Below, piece after piece: positions 58,416 to 64,000 of a stretch of 64,000 bases of DNA. Source of the DNA: Aphrophora alni (lineage: Eukaryota > Arthropoda > Insecta > Hemiptera > Aphrophoridae); NCBI GenBank assembly GCA_963513935.1, contig OY740772.1, forward strand, positions 13,238,098 to 13,302,097, in the 5' to 3' direction. The stretch's first letter is position 1, and every line of letters starts with the position of its first letter. A program made the position numbers and the translations under genes. The notes under the pieces are model-generated. The model saw nothing but the letters and a program-made list of their open reading frames with translations. It was not told where the DNA came from and made no database searches.

Positions 58416-59418
58416 CCTGAATATATTTAATTTCCCGTCAATAAAGATCTTAGCCCTGTTATCTGTGTCCTGTTAGACACATATCTCATCCCTCTCATCT
58501 TTGTGTCTATTTGTACTTCTTTTAAAGCATATGCTTAAAACTTTCTAGAAAGATAGAGCCCTGGAGAGAGAGAATCCAATGAAATGAAATTCTATTCTAT
58601 AAATAGTTCCAGGAAAAAGATATGAGTTTTATGGTTTAAATGTAATGTTTCTGACCATAAATCCCCCCCCCCCAGTTATACCATATCATAATCTTCTTGA
58701 CTAGAACGAAGCAAAATACAATGTTCTAAGTAATTAAATGCAGATTTAGTACCGGTACAACTACTAAAATACTATTTTATAAGAGGTTTAAAATTTCTGT
58801 ATCTCATCTTTATATTGGTCATCTAAAATAAAACTTTAATTTTTCAAATAGCAAAATGGTCATCGTGTGGTACATAATTTTCATATAAAATTTTATGGCA
58901 AAAACAATGTAGGTACTGCGTTTTTTAATAACTTACTGTTTTCAATATATCAGCAACCACAGTTGCAAAACACAAAACTAATCAAAAATTCAAACTAAAA
59001 AAAGTGTTAAAAATTTTGTTATTATATTTTACAACTCTAAGTACAGAGCACTGTTGTGTTGGAAACATTTTCCAAAAACATTGGTGTTAAGCATTTATTA
59101 TTTAGATGAATTGTTTACAGTTTTTTGGTAATTGTATAATACACTCAAAAAAGAATATTCAGCCAATTAATTTATGTGATGAATTAGTATTACTAACACA
59201 TATTATGTACAGTTTGGGTATTATATACAACTACCAAAAAACTAATTTTTCTCAGAAAAAAATAATAGATCTTCCTAGAACTTTCCCTCTCTTATTACTC
59301 TTCTTGTTCTACCGTTGATTTTACATATAGAAAAGCCATAACCATGGTGTAGGTTGAAGTTCAGAAATTAGAAGCTCTAGTACTGCTAATGGCCAGCTTC
59401 GGTTAACTTCAAAGACAG

Positions 59419-59420
<2 letters not shown>
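58416..59420. other. AT-rich DNA left of the LINE
   Basis: One 10-C run near 58667; otherwise AT-rich and unrecognised. The bases just before 59421 ('aaagacagaa') should be one side of the LINE target duplication; the other side is beyond 64000. Confidence 0.4.

Positions 59421-59466
<46 letters not shown>
59421..59466 (-). repeat. LINE poly(A) tail
   Basis: 46 uninterrupted T on the plus strand, that is poly(A) at the LINE 3' end, with no AATAAA immediately before it on the minus strand. It was created by target-primed reverse transcription. Confidence 0.95.
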
Positions 59467-59468
<2 letters not shown>

Positions 59469-59601
59469 TTATTTATAACACTACAACTAGCTTTATCAGC
59501 TAACCAGCAGCTTAATTTCTAACAGCAATCGTGACAGTTTATTAGGTTATTTCCCAATGTCAATACCTATGTTCACAGCTCCACACCCACAACTGTGAAC
59601 T

Positions 59602-60752
59602 TTAAACCAAGTCAAAAGGCTTCAGTCTTTTAAGGCGTCGCACTAACTCTGCGTTGTCAAGCAGCTGAAGTACTTCAACGTTTTGGTGGTTATGGAGTCG
59701 AGACTCATGCTTTTTAGCTTGCTTTTGTATTTCGGCCTCTACCGTTTTGATCTTCAAGTCCCTGTGAATAGTGTCATTGCTGACATACCAAGGAGCTTTC
59801 ACTAAATTCCTTAATACTTTATTTTGAAAGGTCTGAATAATTTTGATATTAGACTTCTTAGAGCAGCCCCATAGCTGTATACCATATAACCATACCGGTT
59901 TTAGCACTTGCTTGTATAGCACTAGTTTGTTATGTACTGATAATTCTGACTTTCTTCCAATCAGCCAATGCATTTTCTTTAATTGAATACCCAGTTGTTC
60001 ACGTTTCTTCTTAACATGTTCCTTCCAACGTAGCTTAGCATCAAGGGTCATACCAAGATATTTTGCACTGTTGGCATACGGTACTATATTTTGATCAATA
60101 TATACTGGCTTGTAAACACCTTTTCTATTTGTAAAGTTTACATGCACTGATTTTGTCTCATTAATCTTGATACGCCATTTTTTAGTCCAAGCAGTGACAT
60201 GGTTAGTCGCATTTTGTAGTTTACTTGTTGCATCTCCTACATCTTTCCCTACAGCCAGGATAGCCGTATCATCAGCAAATGTGGCAATTAAGACGTCATC
60301 ATCCTGAGGCAAATCATGAGTATAGATTAAGTACAGTATAGGTCCAAGTACGCTACCTTGAGGCACTCCAGCTTTGATGTTCCTTAGCTCTGAATATTCT
60401 GAATTCATCCGAACTCTAAAAAGTCTATCTGCTAAATACGAACTCAATAATTTACTCAGTTTTTGCGGAAGTATAGCTTTTAATTTGTTATTAATTCCAA
60501 CATGCCAAACTTTATCAAAAGCTTGAGCAACGTCTAGAAATAAAGCCGAACATATATTTTTTTCTTCTAAGGCCTTTTCAACAGTGCTTGTTAATCTGTG
60601 CACCTGATCTATTGTCGAGTGCTTTTGGCGAAATCCAAACTGATGCAATGGTATAATCATTTTTTCTTGAATTACTGCCATAAGTCTTGTCAAAATAATT
60701 CCTTCAAATACCTTGGATAAGACAGGCAGCAACGATATTGGACGGTATGAGG
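59602..60752 (-). CDS. LINE ORF2, reverse transcriptase and C-terminal part
   Basis: This is the 3' part of ORF2, in a different frame from the endonuclease part because of a one-base change in the T7 run at 60753-60759. Visible RT motifs are SKVFEGIILTRL, QFGFRQKHSTIDQV, ALFLDVAQAFDKVWH (the first catalytic aspartate), GVPQGSVLGPILYLIY and TFADDTAIL (the F-A-D-D catalytic pair). These are followed by the thumb-region KYLGMTLDAKLRW. The C-terminal 120 residues (IGRKSELSVHNKLVLYKQVL, VWLYGIQLWGC, ending RRLKRLKPFDLV) are typical of Jockey elements. All catalytic residues are present. Confidence 0.92.
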
Positions 60753-62272
60753 TTTTTTTCTGTGGCTGGCTTTCCAGGTTTCGGAATCATCACAATTTCC
60801 GCCACCTTCCACTGACGAGGAACATAAGTTAATCTTATTGCTGCGTTAATAATGGATGTTAATTTAACAATAGCTTTCTTTGAAAGCTCTTTAACAACTT
60901 TACCAGTGATCAGGTCATAACCTGGAGCTTTTTTCTGTTTAACTTTCGTTTTGATTTCTCGAATCACCTCTTTCACTGTTGCAGGTCTGATATTAGATTT
61001 ATCTGGGTTGATCATTTTATCTAGGTTTTCCTTTGCTGTTTGCCTTGTAGGAGCACAGAAAGTATCTTCCAAGTAATCTGCAAATAATTCCACCTTTTCT
61101 TTGCTATCTCTAGCCCAAGTTCCATCTTCTTTCTTCAAAGGAGGAGACTGAGTAATAGGTCTCTTAAGAGATCTAGCTGCTTTCCACAAGGAGTAGTCAC
61201 TGGTTTTATCGTATGACAAATTACCCATGTAGTTACTAAAGGTTTCGTTCTTTATTTCAATAATCATATTTTTCAATTCCTTACCTAACCGGTTTAACAC
61301 ATTTTTGGACAGTGGTGTTCGTGATTCTTGCCACCTTCGTCTTGCTTTTCTTTTTTCTTTTATTTTTTCCCGAATTTCGATAGGATAGTTAATTCCTCTG
61401 GTTTTTCCTTCGACTTTTGGAGTATTTTCCCAAGCCGATAGTTGGATGTTAGCAATTAGGTTTTGAAGCTCAGTCTCCAGTTGTTCTATTGTTTTAAGAG
61501 GCGATTTAAGGTTTATTCTGCGATCCAAATCATTTTTAAATCCATCCCAGTCGGTATGAATGTTTACCAGAGTGGAAGGTTTTCGTTTCCTTATAACTGT
61601 TTGGCTGACAGTAAGAATAATGGGCGTATGGTCAGATGAAAGCTCCTCAGTCGCCTCAATGTCTGTGTAGTTGCTATTAATTCCCTTCAAAATGAAGAAA
61701 TCTATTAGGTCTGGAATTTTCCTATTATCAGTCGGCCAGTATGTAGGTGTGCTTGTTGACTGAAATTCACACCGATAACTTATCGCAGCCTCATACAGTT
61801 CCTTTCCTCTGGGTGATATTAACCTGGAACCCCAATATGTGTGCTTGGCATTTAAATCTCCGCCCACAATAAAGTGGTTACCCATCCCTTGAAAAAATGC
61901 TTCAAATTGAGCATTCTTTATTATATGTCTAGGTGGGCAGTATATCGCTACTACTGTCACATCCTTAGACTCAGTTTTGACTCTAACTAAGGTAGCTTGA
62001 ATTTCGTTTGTCTCATATTTAATATCTTCATAATGACTAATGTTTTCCTTAATAATGACAGCAGTTCCACCACGCGATTTATTGCTAGGATGAATAGTAT
62101 TATATATCTGGTAGCCTTTTATTTTAATATAAGATTCTTTAGTGAAATGGGTCTCCGAGATAAGGCATATATCAATTTTGTGGCTTTCAAGAAATATTTC
62201 CAACTCATGTTTGTGTTTCAAGAGGCCGTTAGAGTTCCAGGCTGCTATTCTCAAAGTCTCCATCACCATCAT
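60753..62272 (-). CDS. LINE ORF2, endonuclease and RT N-terminal part
   Basis: Starts MMVMETLRIAAWNSNGLLKH; the apurinic-type endonuclease shows ICLISETHF (metal-binding Glu), RGGTAVIIK, VVAIYCPP, IVGGDLNAKHTYWGS and SSDHTPI (catalytic Asp-His), so the nuclease looks complete. After a linker, KAPGYDLITGKVVKEL and VAEIVMIPKPGKPATEK are RT motifs 0-1. Reading then runs into a wrong frame after seven A and stops at 60704. An A6 run would keep the frame, so this is a one-base insertion or an assembly error in a homopolymer. The ATG overlaps the ORF1 stop as ATGA. Confidence 0.92.
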
Positions 62273-63951
62273 TTTTGTTTCCCTACTAAAGGCATGTTAT
62301 TAATTGATTTTCTAAAACCACTTTCTAATTTAGTGAGTCTGTCGAGTACCCTTTCGTTTAGCTTTTCTTGTTGGTCAATTTTTTTAATTAATTTTTGAAG
62401 CAGCTGATTAGTAGTTGTCTCCTCAAGTTCATCTTTTTTATTAGTGATAGCAGTTCCTACCTTGTTCGCATAAGAGTCGAATTGTTTTGTTTGCCTTAAT
62501 TTGCTTTCCTCAATGTTTGTTTTTACTAGAATTTCTTCTTGAAAATGGCTTAGCTGAGTACTCTCTGTTGATTTAGTATTTCTTTTGCTAATAGTCTTTT
62601 CCCTCATTTTCTGTATATGCTTTGCTACTTCACAACCTCTGTAGCTTGCTGGGTGAGCCTCACCACAATTAATACATCTTGGTGGAGTATCTTTGCTTTT
62701 TAGACAGTCGCTAGAAATATGATTCCCGGCACACTTTACACATTTTGCATCTCTTCCACAGAACCTTTGAGTATGGCCATGTCTCTGGCATCGTTTGCAC
62801 TGAGGCACCATTTTTGGTTTCCTCAACGCTTCAATCTTAACTTTCATACCCATTATATTAACAATCGTATATATTTTTTGCACACTTTCCTCTTTGCTAA
62901 AACATAACATAAACAAAGGCAAAGGCAATTTTGTTTTCCTTTCCAGGATATGCACAACATTTAATATTTTAAATCCCTTTTCTGTTAGCTCTTGCTTAAT
63001 ATCCTCTGGTTTACATGAAGGATGTAAGTGCCTAGCCATGACTTTTATTTCTCTGTTGTTTTTATCTTCATACGTAAACCATTTAAAGTTATTCTCATTT
63101 AGTATTTTCACCAAATTTCTATAGCAACTCTCTCCAACAACATTAACTTTAAGTTCGCCACTGCTGAGATAGGTGACCTTGAAACCCTGCTGACAATTGC
63201 TTGACAAAAGACTATGAACTATTCCGTAGTCCACGCATCCTTCCAGAGTTATTGGTGGTGGAGATTGTTTTCCTTTGTCTTTCACTTGTATTGACCGCTC
63301 CGTTTTCTCACTACTGCCTCCCGCTCGATTTATACCTGAAGTAGATGGAGTCAATGAGATTTCAGGAGAATCGCTAGCTTTCCTTTTCTTATTCCTTTTC
63401 CTTTTATTAAGTATCCATTCCGTTTCTTTTGTGAGCTCTTCCTCATCGGTTTCATAGACTATGTTCTCACGTTGACTTACTTCCCTACGCTCTAAAAGTT
63501 TAATTCTCTGCATTACCTGGGCTAGTTCTTGTTTTAGTTCAGAATTTTCCTGCTTCAATGCCTGAACATCCTGTTGAGCTACTTGAAGATGGTTCCATAG
63601 AGCGAGTTCCTTCTGGGTTACCAATTCTTTATCAGTTATGGTTAACTCTTTTAGTTCAAATAACTCATTTTCTGCAACTTCATTGTGTTCCTTTTGAAGA
63701 TTCTCATTCTCTCTGGAGTCCTCAAGAAGTGAACTTTTGACATTTGTCTTCGAACTTTTGTTTTCTGATGGCGATCGAGTTAATATCGAACTTCTTTTAA
63801 AAGGATCTTCTTTCTCCATCTCTACTGATACAGTTTTGTCCTTGCAGTAGCTTGCTGACGACCCGGGTAAAGCCTGCTTGCTCGCTCCCCGTGCCGGTAC
63901 TGGGGATCCTACTCCCTGCACCGTAACTTTTTTCTCCTTCTGAGCTTCCAT
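62269..63951 (-). CDS. LINE ORF1, gag-like nucleic-acid-binding protein
   Basis: A 560-residue intact protein. The N-terminal half is charged and low-complexity, with a heptad-like coiled-coil segment (ELALWNHLQVAQQDVQALKQ onward, about residues 113-160). Then a region like the PRE/RRM domain of Jockey gag (VKILNENNFKWFTYEDKNNR; IKVMARHLHPS) precedes three zinc knuckles: CKRCQRHGHTQRFC, CVKCAGNHISSDC and CINCGEAHPASYRGC. The protein binds LINE RNA to form the retrotransposition particle. It ends AAA-TGA, overlapping the ORF2 start by four bases. Confidence 0.92.
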   Translation of the reverse strand: MEAQKEKKVTVQGVGSPVPARGASKQALPGSSASYCKDKTVSVEMEKEDPFKRSSILTRSPSENKSSKTNVKSSLLEDSRENENLQKEHNEVAENELFELKELTITDKELVTQKELALWNHLQVAQQDVQALKQENSELKQELAQVMQRIKLLERREVSQRENIVYETDEEELTKETEWILNKRKRNKKRKASDSPEISLTPSTSGINRAGGSSEKTERSIQVKDKGKQSPPPITLEGCVDYGIVHSLLSSNCQQGFKVTYLSSGELKVNVVGESCYRNLVKILNENNFKWFTYEDKNNREIKVMARHLHPSCKPEDIKQELTEKGFKILNVVHILERKTKLPLPLFMLCFSKEESVQKIYTIVNIMGMKVKIEALRKPKMVPQCKRCQRHGHTQRFCGRDAKCVKCAGNHISSDCLKSKDTPPRCINCGEAHPASYRGCEVAKHIQKMREKTISKRNTKSTESTQLSHFQEEILVKTNIEESKLRQTKQFDSYANKVGTAITNKKDELEETTTNQLLQKLIKKIDQQEKLNERVLDRLTKLESGFRKSINNMPLVGKQK

Positions 63952-64000
63952 GTTTGGTTTATTTTCGGGGTACCTTCCCCTATCTGGTTTTTGGTCCGCC
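63952..64000 (-). other. LINE 5' UTR, cut by window edge
   Basis: Sequence upstream of the ORF1 ATG on the minus strand; GC-richer than average. Jockey elements carry an internal promoter at their 5' end, which would lie beyond base 64000. Confidence 0.6.

Larger units (their letters stand above)
59421..64000 (-). mobile_element. Jockey-clade non-LTR retrotransposon (LINE), 5' end cut by the window
   Basis: On the minus strand the element shows, in order, a 5' UTR (63952-64000 and beyond), ORF1 with gag-type zinc knuckles, ORF2 with endonuclease and reverse transcriptase, a 3' UTR (59467-59601) and a 46-base poly(A) tail (T-run at 59421-59466). No RNase H domain follows the reverse transcriptase, and the C-terminal part resembles Jockey. 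The long pure tail, full structure and nearly intact frames point to a recent insertion. One frame break is present in ORF2. Confidence 0.92.

Noticed and set aside
61997..62398. 133-codon plus-strand frame
   Set aside because: Antisense shadow of LINE ORF2 and ORF1, which have full domain evidence on the other strand. The same holds for the plus frames at 62719-63740.
1..64000. tRNA genes or CRISPR arrays
   Set aside because: No cloverleaf with paired stems and no regular spacer-repeat array was seen; the tandem sequences present are microsatellites, a minisatellite and one diverged satellite.

Overview
This 64 kb window is a piece of an insect nuclear genome. It is strongly AT-rich, its genes have small GT-AG exons separated by kilobase introns, and it is packed with transposon remnants. 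The order is uncertain; a sap-feeding hemipteran would fit the texture and the bacterial insert, but that is only a guess.

The backbone is one minus-strand gene. Nine exons between 40988 and 5050 join in a single unbroken frame (1246 nt, about 415 codons) and encode the glycosyltransferase and accessory domains of procollagen-lysine 2-oxoglutarate 5-dioxygenase (PLOD, lysyl hydroxylase). The signal-peptide exon lies upstream (not recognised between 41 and 64 kb), and the C-terminal Fe(II)/2-oxoglutarate dioxygenase exons lie left of base 1. A plus-strand gene encoding a small secreted six-cysteine cationic peptide (15098-17042) is nested in the 12.4 kb PLOD intron. The last exon of an immunoglobulin-domain protein sits on the plus strand at 484-642.

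The most unusual region is about 26.3-27.8 kb, inside a PLOD intron. It carries decayed bacterial-type sequence: part of an alpha-proteobacterial-type lepA (EF4), part of an IS256-family transposase, and an unidentified broken reading frame with a well-spaced Shine-Dalgarno sequence. I read it as a fossil transfer from a Rickettsiales-like endosymbiont.

Most of the rest is repeats. There is a nearly complete Jockey-clade LINE at 59.4-64.0 kb; decayed LINE RNase H fragments at 37.3 and 42.2 kb; mariner, pogo/Tigger and possible piggyBac remnants; many foldback/MITE elements; one dispersed family (called A here) in more than a dozen pieces; and a SINE-like family (called B) in about eleven pieces. 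No tRNA, rRNA or CRISPR array was seen. All homology calls are from memory of the families, without database searches, and repeat edges are good to about 10-30 bases.
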